Below the pieces are notes generated by a model, which ran no database searches, was not told where the DNA came from, and saw only the letters and a list, made by a program, of their open reading frames with translations. From Cladochytrium replicatum (lineage: Eukaryota > Chytridiomycota > Chytridiomycetes > Cladochytriales > Cladochytriaceae): 64,000 bases of DNA. The DNA lies in assembly GCA_025526935.1 (NCBI GenBank), contig JAHLKD010000060.1, positions 124,001 to 188,000 on the forward strand. Reading direction: 5' to 3'. Shown one piece after another: positions 53,611-64,000 of this stretch. Numbering within the stretch: the first letter of the stretch is position 1; each line of letters starts with the position of its first letter. A program made the position numbers and the translations under genes.

Positions 53611-55952
53611 ATGATGACTACCAGACTCAATGTCCTCGTCTATTCCGGGCCCGGAACTGCCCGCGGCCCGCTCGAGCACACCGTAGTGGCTCTCAGGGCC
53701 CTGCTGTCCTCGTCATACGACGTCATGACCGTCCAGTCCCTGACCCTCGCCACAGAACCGTGGGAGGAAACCAGTGCCTTGCTGGTGGTTCCGGGCGGCC
53801 GCGACCTTCCCTACGTCCGCGACCTGACTCCCACAGGTGCAACCCGCCGCATCCGCGAGTACGTCCGATCCGGCGGTGCGTACCTCGGCATCTGCGCCGG
53901 CGCGTATTTTGCTGCAGAGCGCGTCGAGTTTGAGCGCGGACGCGACGGGTACGAGGTCACGGGTGCGCGGGAGCTCGCCTTCTGGCCGGGCACAGCGCGG
54001 GGGAGCGCGTTCCCTGGGTTCGTGTACGATTCCGAAGACGGCGCGCGTGCCGTCGGTCTGACGCTCAGCGGTGAAATTGCCGCCGGCGAGGCCGGTCCGA
54101 GACTCGACGTGTACCATAACGGCGGGCCGTATTTCGTCCAGGACGCTGCGGCCTCGAGCGAAGTGAGCACGAAGACGCTGGCATCGTACACGGAGCTGCC
54201 TTCGAATCCGCCCGCGATTGTGGAATGCATGTTTGGGAAGGGACGCGCGATCCTCACGGGGGTGCATGTGGAATACGATCCCGTCCTGGCGAAGAGCTCT
54301 TCGGGGAAGAAGATCGCGTCGGATGCTGTGGATAGACTTCAGCAGTCGGACATGCAGCGTCGCGCGCTGCTGAGAGCGCTTCTGGCACGGTTGGGGCTGA
54401 GATTGAACGTCGAATCAGCAAAGGCCGAAGACGAGGGTGTATTCCAGGAGCCTCGAATTTCTCCCATGATCTTTTGCGGCGGAGCATCCTTGTGGACCGG
54501 GGAGGATTCTGATGTGGAAGGAGGAGTGAACACGTTCTCACTCAAAGAGTATGTGCCTAATCAGGTAAAGACTTGAAACGTTGTGATAACGCTGTTTTCG
54601 CTGACGTCGGTTAAACAGATCGTGACCACCACGGATTCGACGAATGATGAAGGAGTTAGCAATACCCAACAACGAGTGATCTACTTTGCCAAAGACCCAT
54701 CCCTATTGTCATCCTTTGATACCCCGTACTTCAACATTCCATCTTTCTTCAGCCATCTGAAACACTTGAGGGATGTCCGCCGGCGAGGTGGATCATGGAA
54801 TTGTGGATCAAATATCCTTTATGGATCAGTTGTGGATTCCACTCAAACTCTCTTGGAAAAGTAAGAAATTGCACCCGACCCCTCTCTTCCTTTCGAAATT
54901 GAATGCATCCAACTTCAAATGTTCTAAAGGAATTCAGCCTTTGCAAAACAGCTTCCTGAAGGCGTCGTTTGCGTCGGATCCCATCAAGTTGCTGGAAGAG
55001 GTAACTTTGTCATATTCTTCTTTTTCGTAGCAACTGTTTTGTTTTACTTGCTTCCGTTTCTTTTTTTAGGGAGAGGGAGAAACTCCTGGATATCCCAGCG
55101 TGGTTGTTTGATGTTCACTATGCAGATACACCATACTGGCTCCAGGGGCATGATATTTCTGCAGTACATCGCCGGCCTAGCAATCGCAAGAGCAGTTCGT
55201 CGAAAACCGGGATACGAGGTTCCTCACTCTCATGCTATTTTATCAAGAAATAATCTAATTATTTGATGAATAGGATATTCCTGTGCACCTGAAGTGGCCA
55301 AATGACATCTACGCTAGAGCTGCTCAGGGACCCGAAGGCTTGCGCAAGATCGGAGGTGTATTGATCACCTCTTCATACGAGGGGGGTACATTCACCCTGC
55401 TGATTGGTAGTAGCGCAAAGATGTTCCCGCTTGCATATCCATTATTAATATTATATTTCAAAACGTAGGATGTGGGGTGAACGTTGCCAACGAACGACCG
55501 ACAGTGAGTCTCAACGAGCTCATTCGTCTTCACAATCAATCGAGAGGAACAAGCTTGGAAGAGCTGACCATGGAGGAAGTTCTTGCACGGACAATGATCG
55601 AGTTTGAGGAGATTTACAATGAATTTGCAAAGACTGCGGCCGATAATGCTCTTACCCCACCCTTTTCACCCTTCTTGAAAGATTATTACCGATATTGGCT
55701 GCACAGGTAAATATCGACATGCTGGGGGAGTGGAAATATTCGATTTCATGCCTCCGTACAATAAGCGACCAGAACGTGACAGTAGTCAACGAAAGTGGGG
55801 GCCGTCAAAACGCCATTATCGTTGGGATCGACGATTCCGGGCTACTGCGTGCGCAGACGAGCTCGGAGTCTGGTGAGCTCACCGAGGTGCTATTGCAGCC
55901 TGACGGGAATAGCTTCGACATTCTCAACGGGCTCATCAAACGAAAGATGTGA
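53611..55952 (+). CDS. BPL1: Biotin-protein ligase (holocarboxylase synthetase)
   Basis: Attaches biotin to acetyl-CoA carboxylase and pyruvate carboxylase. The N-terminal 330 residues form a glutamine-amidotransferase-like domain, as in yeast Bpl1: NVLVYSGPGTARGPLEHT, LLVVPGGRDLPYV, RSGGAYLGICAGAYFAAERV with the GICAGA elbow, and YHNGGPYF. The catalytic domain follows: VVDSTQTLLEK, SHQVAGRGRGRNSWISQRG (biotinyl-AMP loop, spliced), HLKWPNDIYA, KIGGVLITSSYEGG and GCGVNVANERPT. A C-terminal small barrel ends LIKRKM. About eight exons. Two ATGs (53611 and 53614) are adjacent; either could be used. Confidence 0.95.
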
Positions 55953-56247
55953 CAAGCGTTCTAGGAAAAACATATTTGGGTTATTTGATTAAAGAATGTA
56001 GAGAAGAACTTTTACAACAATGCGTCAAGATTAGACCGTGCAGCTTTGCCAGAAAACGATATTGTCCCATTTTGGGCCCACTTATTCTCGTCTATCAAGT
56101 TGTCGAAATATATCACGGGCCACTTCAAAGCGAACGACGAGTAAAAACGAGGGGCTTCGCCGGTGTTGCAGGGACCCAAGCATCTGCAACCGGCTCATAT
56201 CGCCTTTAATGTAGAGCAATGTCAGTTTTTTCAGAAATCTTGGATTT

Positions 56248-58406
56248 TCACTCTGACCAGCCTGGCCCATGCTGGGTCTTGACAGCGTATTCGTCCAACA
56301 ATTGCAGCTCATCTTGTAGCCTATCAAGAGTGAGCTCCGTGTCCCAATCACCATCCTTTTGCAAAGCATGATGGTTGTTGATGATGAAAATCAGAAGCTG
56401 GGCCGCTGAGCTGGTTTGATTGAGATCACGAAGCACGTCAACAACGACGTAAAGCGAAGAGATCGACCCAAGCAGAGAAACCACCAGTTCCTGGTGACTT
56501 GATTTCAGCATATTCCCAAGAGCGTTGCCCCATCGCGATTTCTTCTGAGTTGTGACACGAAGGTTTGTGCACGGCGGCCTGTCTGATAGGAGTAAGGCCT
56601 TGATCAGCACTGATATGCGCAGTTCCTCTGATAGTCCGAGGCGTTCAAGTGGTTTGTCAGCTAGCAACGTATAGATCTCAAAAATTGACTTCGAGGAGTC
56701 GATGGAATCTTGAGGTTCAAGTTCCAGAAGCTTCTCCACCCAAAACTGAATTCGCCCACAAAGCTGCTCTTCCTTTGGTCGGAATGCACTCAGATCGGAA
56801 AAGAAGAGAACGATCGCGAGCGAAACGAGCCTCAGTGCACGAAGCTGATCAATCGATTCAAGGAAATCCCAAAAGTCGATAGAAACACACTGCTCAACAG
56901 TGAGCATTCCATGAAGAGCATTAAACCAGCCATTAATTCGGTTCATCCTTCTCGCTAAGGAATAGCACCACTCCAGCTCATGTTGTTTCGACGGGGGAAA
57001 TCGGTACATCCTTGCCGTGAGCAGCTCGAATCCCTAAGCAGTTCATAGTGAGATGGTGGTCTTTCAGTGCCAACAGTTTCATAAAATAACCTGATAAAAA
57101 GCCCCCCCGGACACGCACGCTTTGACAAGATCATTGAAAACGGAGACTGCATCCACATTTGAAATGCACAGTTGAACGACATGCTCGAAAAGAACATTTC
57201 TAACGCCAATAGATAGCATTAATAAGGCGGCGAGGTGTTGAAAATTTGTGTGCTCACCCTCGGTGCAGTTCTGGTATCACTGCGTACCACGTTTCTTCCT
57301 CTTCGATTTGGCAAGTCTTTGGCGATTTTGCGAATAGCCGAGCGACTGCAAATGCTGCCATCTCTGAAAGAGAGTGAACTTTGGGACGTTTTGCCTCGAT
57401 TTTCCGTGGGGTGGTAGGGGAATTCTCTGGATAAACTTCGAGCTGGCTCCTTCGTAAATTGCAGTATAGAGAGTCGCTCCTAAAATTCGACTCCCATTCG
57501 CGCACAGCAGTTCGAACCAGCTCTTGGAATGAGCTCTGCAACGACTTGACCCGCCGGCGAATTGGTGTGGATGCTGTTGACAGTTCTACCACGCTACGCG
57601 CAGCTGCTGCAATGACCAAAGGATTGGATCGAGAATGATTGTGCCCGTTCGCACCCCTTCTTGTTTTTTTGTATGTTGCGGCAGATCGACTAGTTGTTAG
57701 GATTGCGAACGGGATATGTGCTAGAACTGAATCACGGCGATGGATGCTTGCTGGGATGAGTCGCTTCGATGGGATTCGGCTGTCCTGGAAGTTGCTCGGT
57801 TCCTCCTCGCAAGCCGCGGTAACAGCCAGCAGCTTCGACCGGAACTGGCGGAGGGTGCGCTGAACTTTGCCGGTGTCGTTCTCCATCAAAGATTCTGGGC
57901 AGTGGCGCGCACCTACTTGCCCAATTTGGTAAGCACGCGTTTCTGACCGCCAGATCATCCCAGCATGGTAGGAAGCGAGGTATAATATTGATCAGAAAGA
58001 GCACTTACAAAATACCCTTAGAGAGGCTCGAGACCCCCTCTGGACAGCGTGACACAGCGAGGGAAAGTTGAATCTAAAAACCAAGCTCGATCTGTTTTCG
58101 CTCACCAAACCGAGAACGAGGCTCTGAATATGGCCTTGCAGGTGAGCAACAAACAGCTGAAAATTAAGAAATGGTTCGTTTAAATATTCAAAGACGATAG
58201 ATATACCTTTGGCAGATGCTCCTGTTCTTAAGTCGTTCTCCTGGACAAAAGCTGCCCCTTTCAAAGAAGAAAGGCACCACCGAGCAATATCAGATTCAAT
58301 TGCAAACAACTACAGTCCGCGAGCCGCACCTTTGAGCGTAAAACACCTCGAAAATAAACGACCTCGCACTTTTGGTAATAACCAGCGTGGACGAATCTTG
58401 AACAAA
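56248..58406 (-). CDS. Unknown helical protein
   Basis: A multi-exon gene whose family I do not recognise. In order from the 5' end: FVQDSSTLVITKSARSFIFE, FAIESDIARWCLSSLKGAA, LFVAHLQGHIQSLVLGLVSE, a large exon (57889 to about 57254) with ESLMENDTGKVQRTLRQFRS, a basic segment, SNPLVIAAAARSVVELSTAS and SLQSSFQELVRTAVREWE. Then NVLFEHVVQLCISNVDAVSV and a last exon of 262 codons with LARRMNRINGWFNALHG, WDFLESIDQLRALRLVSLAI and LLLSDRPPCTNLRVTTQKK. It is all-helical and could be a HEAT/ARM-like or scaffold protein (inference). The first exon was not found; a possible ATG lies at 58497. It is divergent from the dynein gene. Confidence 0.5.
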
Positions 58407-58594
58407 CTGACTTGAGAATTTTAGAGAACCAAAGCCCGACCAAGAAACGTCAGAAGTTTGGAGGTGGACGCCGGTAATTTTCTGTTTTGGGAGTCATCGA
58501 TTTGTCAACTGTTAAACTCTAGCACTGCAGCTTAACTGATGAGGACTTTGTTTCGCCCCCCAGTCGACCATTATCACCCATCACCAGAATTAAT

Positions 58595-61500
58595 ATGGAG
58601 TATCCAATCTCGATTACTGCGGAGACTGATGAAAAGGGGAGAGAACCTATTATTCTGGATCCGTATGACCTTCCTTCAAACAATATTGACAAACAGATAA
58701 CACCAGATCAGCGCTATTCTGCATACATCCAAGTTGGCATACCTGATGACGCAATTGCACAAATGGACCCCTCGATAATCAGCTCTGTTGACCGCCATAT
58801 TGCTTCGAAATATTTTGCGGACCATCTTGCCCAAACAAGAGAAGAAGTGCTGGTGGAACTGAGCGAGTCGTATCAGCTTGCTCTCAAGCGCTCTATTTTG
58901 GATTATATCCTCATTGATCCCGAGGAGCAAAGAAGGTTGAAAATCCCATATTTTACTGCGCTGTATCAGCCAAGGGTTGCTCGTGCTCCAGTGCCTTGGC
59001 ACAATAGCTTGGTTGTCGTGAAATCATTCATTGCTGAAAATCTGTACATCACAAACCCGATAATGCTCAAGATACTCCAAATATACTCAGATTTTGAACA
59101 CAGCAGGCTTGTGGACATGAAAGTGTTTGGGCCAAGCATGTTGCCAATGAACATTGACGACTTTCAAAGTGTAATTAGACTGCAGTGCCAGACATTCAAA
59201 AGTAAACTCTTGAATGAGTAAGTGGTATTTTCTGTTATAAAATTTTTCTCACAAATTTAAAGGTGGATTCCAACAGTTGCTAATATGTTTTTTACCACAA
59301 AAGACTTATGGTATAATGCCATTATGGGAGCTTCACCAGAGGCAGACCTGGGGTATCGTAGATTGGATGCATTTTTTAAATCAGTAACTGCACTGATGTC
59401 TAACCAATTGTGGGCATTGGTTGAGCATTCCATCACTGATCTTGAGCACTTCTTTTCTCAATTTTCAATGGGAGGATCGGAATTGTCTGTATTTACAGTG
59501 AGGCTAACAATTGCAGGATCCCAGATTCGTTTTGACCCCCCGCTCTCTGAACTGGAGTCTCTTATGCTGAACATATTGGAAGAAATGGTATCAACTGTGC
59601 GAGACATACCTAGAGTTGAGACAAGGCTCTTTTCATCACTTCAGAATGAACCACTCTACTTGCCTTCAATGACAATTGATGATGATCGTATTGGTGAGGG
59701 TCGGTACTTGCGGTCCATAGTCGCACAAAATAGTGTTGCTCCACAAAAACATTTGATGATTTATGATAAGCACAAGTCATTATTGACACATAAGGCTGAG
59801 AAGCGGATAGATGAATTTCTGAGGGAGAAGCATGAGCTTGATGACTATGAAATGGTGAGGCATGAATATAAAACTCTGGGGTTTAGGTTGACACAACTCC
59901 TAAGGAAATTAAAAAGCTTCTCAAGCTAGTTGAGGAAGTGAGCAGTACACCAAGTGCTGTGAGCTTCAGCTTGATTCATCTTGAATCGGAGGCTTTGAAA
60001 CAAGAGCTAGTTGGAAAGGCAAACATGCTAGTTCAACGGCTTGTTGATCAGGTTGCTGATACTAACAGGAAAATAAACCTGAAGTAGGAAATCTTTTTTT
60101 CTTGGAAATTTTACTAATCTTGTATGCAGCATTTGTGAGCAGTATGAGAAAACATCAGCAAAAGCAATGAAGCTCCCAAATGATACAGAAGAGCTTGTAG
60201 AGGTAATGAAATATGTAGAGAATGCCAGAACCAAAGATATTGTTACACTCAAAGAAGAAGTGCAGCTTGGAAAGAGACGCTTAGATTTTCTTCTGAACTA
60301 TGCGTTTATGTCTGAAGAAGATATTAAGCTAAATGGTGTAACATTCACTTGGCCATCTCGTATTCTGCCTATTTTTGATCTTAGTAAAAAGCGCATGATG
60401 CAGAAAAAAGTCAAAGCGCAAGAAGATCTGAAAACTAAAATTACCACCACTAATGAAGAACTTGATGAGTGTGTTGAGCAAGTTTCAAAGTTCCAGGTAA
60501 GATGAATTTTTTGCAAGTTATAAGCTCATGAATTTGTGGTAGGACTTTGGGTTAATGAGTGAGTTACCAGAGTATATGAAAAAAATAAAGAAACTTGAGA
60601 CAAGGCTGCAAGAACTTCTAGAAACAGTTAATAAAATAAATGTTGAGGAGCAATTACTGGAATGGGAGCCAACTGTATTTTCTCAGCATAGTCAGGCTAT
60701 GGAGATTCTTGACCCATTCAAAAAATTATGGGAAACAGCATCAACTTTCCAGTCAGAGTATAGCAAATGGATGAATGGACCATTTCGAGATCTGAATTCT
60801 GAGGAAGTTGAAGAGTCAGCAAACTCTATGTGGCGGACCATGTTCAAACTCACAAAGACCTTTGTAGATCAGCCTGTTCCGAAGAAGGTTGCAGAGTCAG
60901 TTAAGACTAAACTAGACAAGTTCAAAACCTACTTGCCACTTATAACAGTTTTGAGAAATCCAGGATTACGCCAACGACACTGGGACATTATGGGGGAGAT
61001 TGTTGGGCAACCAATCTTGCCTGAAAAGAGCACTTCCCTCACAAAAGTGCTAGAAATGAATCTTGGGCAATATTTACCACAATTTGAGGCCATTTCAGAT
61101 GCAGCATCAAAGGAGTTCTCTCTGCAGAAAACGTTGCAAAAAATGCGAGATGAATGGGATCCTTTGATTTTCAACTGCTTAGACTACAAAGAGACAGGTA
61201 CTAAGATACTGTCATCTCTTGAAGATGTCCAGGCATTGCTCGATGACCAGATTGTTAAAGTACAAACAATGAGAGGGTCTCCTTTCATTAAGCCAATTGA
61301 AGATGAACTCATAAAGTGGGAAGCAACTTTAGTTAATGTGCAGGAGATAATTGACAGCTGGCTCAAAGTCCAAGCAACTTGGCTTTATCTCGAGCCAATT
61401 TTCACATCGGAAGATATTATGGCCCAGATGCCGACCGAAGGAAGAAAATTCAAGAATGTTGATAAAACCTGGAGAGACATTATGGCAAAAACTGCAGAAG

Positions 61501-64000
61501 ATCCGAAGATTCTGACAGTGTGTAGTATATCTGGATTACTTCTTAAATTGAGTGAAAGCAACACTCTCCTTGAAGATATCCAGAAAGGGCTAAATGAATA
61601 CTTGGAAAAGAAGCGTCTTTTCTTCCCCCGATTCTTCTTCTTGTCAAATGATGAACTCTTGGAAATATTAGCAGAAACAAAGGACCCCCTAAGGGTACAA
61701 CCCCATCTCAAGAAATGCTTTGAAGGGATTTCTAGTCTTGTTTTCCAGGATAATTCAAAGATTATTGCAATGTGTTCAAGTGAAAACGAAAAAGTTAGAT
61801 TGAAAGAAGTTATTGAACCAGCGGCAGCAAAGGGTGCAGTTGAGAAGTGGCTTTTGCAAGTTGAGAAAGTAATGCAAACTTCTGTCCACCAACAAGTGTC
61901 AAATGGGTTAAGAGCATATATTGAAGTCCCAAGAGAAAAGTGGGTGCTCGAATGGCCAGGCCAAGTAGTCATTTGTGTAAGTCAAATTTTTTGGACTAAA
62001 GAGGTATCGGAGTCAATTTCTCAAGGTGGAGCTGCTGGGCTTAAACATTACAGAGATGTTTGCACAAAGCAGTTAGAAGATGTTGTTGCATTAGTCAGAG
62101 GTGAACTCACACCTATGGCAAGAATGACATTGTCCGCCCTTGTTGTTATTGATGTGCACGCCCGTGATGTAGTTGGAGAGCTTGCAGATGCTGGTGTATC
62201 TTCAGGAAATGACTTTGCTTGGTTATCACAACTACGATATTATTGGGAGCAAGATGATGTTTATGTTAGAATGATAAATGCAACTCTGAAGTATGGGTAT
62301 GAATATCTGGGCAATTCTCCTAGGCTTGTTATTACTCCTTTGACTGACAGGTGCTATCGTACACTGATTGGAGCATTAGATTTGAATCTGGGAGGGGCTC
62401 CAGAGGGTCCTGCTGGGACTGGAAAAACTGAAACTACAAAAGACTTGGCAAAAGCCATTGCAAAACAATGTGTAGTGTTCAATTGTTCAGATGGTCTGGA
62501 TTATATTGCAATGGGGAAGTTTTTCAAAGGTTTAGCGTCATCAGGGGCATGGGCATGTTTTGATGAGTTCAATAGAATAGATTTGGAAGTTTTATCTGTG
62601 GTTGCACAGCAAATTCTCACTATTCAAAGAGCTGTTGCAGCTAAGCTCGAGAAATTTATGTTTGAAGGAACAATGATTGCACTTAATCGTGGTTGTTCAG
62701 TATTTATCACAATGAATCCTGGATACGCTGGACGTAGTGAGCTCCCTGACAATCTTAAAGCCCTCTTCCGTCCAGTTGCCATGATGGTAATACGTAAACA
62801 ATTTTGCATTTATTCTTTTCTCACTATATACAGGTTCCTGACTATGCACTGATTGCTGAAATATCTCTCTACTCTTATGGATTTGTTGAAGCACGTAGCT
62901 TAGCCAGAAAAATTGTTGCTACGTACAAGCTGTGCTCTGAGCAGCTTTCCTCACAAGACCACTATGATTATGGTATGAGAGCTGTAAAGGCAGTGCTAAC
63001 AGCGGCTGGGAACTTGAAGTTAAGATATCCAACTGAGGATGAGCAAATCATAATGCTTAGATCTATTACTGATGTTAATCTTCCCAAATTTTTGGCTCAA
63101 GATATTCCACTTTTCAAGGCAATCACAGCTGATTTATTCCCAAGAGTTGTTTTGCCAACCCCAGATTACCGAAACCTTCTTTCAGCAATACATGACAATT
63201 TGAAAAAAATGAATCTCCAGCCAGTAGATGGGGCAATTGAAAAAATAATCCAAACATATGAAATGATGTGCATCCGCCACGGATATATGCTTGTAGGTCA
63301 ACCATGGTCTGGTAAGACAATGGCTTATAGAGTCCTTGCCGGCGCACTATCTGATATGTGTGATCGTGGACTTAATGAGAAAAAAGCAGAATACCGTGTC
63401 ATTAATCCAAAATCTATCACTATGGGACAGCTCTATGGACAGTTTGATCCTGTCACTCATGAATGGACAGACGGTGTACTTGCTAATACATTTCGTTCAT
63501 TTGCTTCCCAAGGAACAATAGAACGCAAATGGATTATTTTTGATGGTCCAGTAGATGCAGTGTGGATAGAGAATATGAACACTGTGCTGGATGATAACAA
63601 GAAACTTTGTCTTACATCTGGTGAGATTATGCAAATGACGTCAACAATGAGCATCCAGTTTGAAGTTATGGATCTTGCAGTTGCATCTCCTGCAACAGTC
63701 TCAAGATGTGGAATGATATATCTTGAGGCAGATGCAATAGGATGGAAAGCGTTGGTCCTTTCTTGGTTAAATACTCTGCCATCTTCACTGGATGAAACAC
63801 ATCGACAGCTCATCGAAACCCTCTTTGACTGGGTTGTTCCTGTCAGTTTGAAATTTATCCAGTCAGAATGCAAAGAATATGTTGGTACCACTCCAATCAA
63901 TATGGTTGTAGCTTTGATGGGATTGATGACCTGTCAACTTGATGAGTTTAAAGCTGAAAAATGTGATGATATTCCCCCAAATGTAGTGACAATTTGGATT
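58595..64000 (+). CDS. Axonemal dynein heavy chain, N-terminal part (cut by window edge)
   Basis: A flagellar motor subunit. Exons 58595..59217, 59263..59854, 59887..60083, 60130..60496, 60543..62786 and 62834 to the edge give 1730 aa so far. The tail and linker include ALDPFKKLW-like and [15 protein letters not shown]1 has [20 protein letters not shown], the P-loop [17 protein letters not shown], and the Walker B region [16 protein letters not shown], followed by [23 protein letters not shown]2 has the P-loop [12 protein letters not shown] and [13 protein letters not shown] tail of about 1150 residues before AAA1 fits the single-headed inner-arm group (DNAH3/7/12-like). AT-richer than its neighbours. 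The intron at 59855-59886 is only 32 nt. Confidence 0.95.

Overview
The window is nuclear DNA of a flagellated (zoosporic) fungus, most likely a chytrid. The genes are intron-rich, with GT-AG introns mostly about 32-120 nt long. There are clear fungal markers: squalene synthase, phosphomevalonate kinase, glucosamine-6-phosphate synthase, a Pho80-like cyclin and an AA9 cellulose-active monooxygenase with a fungal CBM1. The right end carries a long partial axonemal dynein heavy chain, which non-flagellated fungi lack. These are family-level calls made from motifs alone; the species is not identified.

Layout. 1-8.2 kb, all on the minus strand: GFA1 (cut by the left edge), a LURP-one/Tubby-like protein, a tail-anchored-looking unknown, an alpha/beta hydrolase, an amidohydrolase and a coiled-coil protein with a similar hydrophobic tail. 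8.2-18.2 kb: a gene-poor stretch, a membrane protein, nuclear-type uracil-DNA glycosylase, an aprataxin-like DNA-end repair protein with an N-terminal PBZ finger, squalene synthase, an aldose 1-epimerase and an atypical dual-specificity phosphatase. 18.8-23.5 kb is a transposon island: an initiator tRNA-Met gene directly abutted by a truncated LINE with a poly(A) tail, more LINE-like debris, and a decayed Ty1/copia element bounded by inverted LTR ends.

23.5-34.6 kb: CRIPT, a single-pass membrane protein, an F-box-like protein, a Pho80-like cyclin, a sepiapterin-reductase-like SDR, a second LURP-one protein, an AlkD-like DNA alkylation repair protein and an unknown protein. 35.3-39.5 kb is a secretory block: AA9-CBM1, a small secreted protein and a Thr/Ser-rich mucin-like repeat protein. 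40.1-58.4 kb is dense housekeeping: a MAPKKK with an unusual architecture, cysteinyl-tRNA synthetase, GCN5 and twinfilin (head to head, 73 bp apart), phosphomevalonate kinase and biotin-protein ligase (tandem, 67 bp apart), and an unknown protein. 58.6-64 kb is the AT-rich dynein heavy chain, which runs off the right edge.

Functional links are mostly at pathway level rather than clusters. Two enzymes serve isoprenoid/sterol synthesis (ERG8, ERG9). Three serve DNA repair (UNG, aprataxin, AlkD-like). One supplies chitin precursor (GFA1). Several proteins are secreted or cell-surface. No biosynthetic gene cluster, CRISPR array or phage was seen. The most unusual items are the PBZ-macro-like-HIT-zinc finger aprataxin, the MAPKKK with five N-terminal Trp repeats and a roughly 350-residue insertion in its kinase C-lobe, a hydrophobic C-terminal tail shared by two nearby genes, and a pair of secreted proteins sharing an exon-1 module. 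Splice sites were placed by eye from reading frame and GT-AG signals, so exon ends should be read as proposals.
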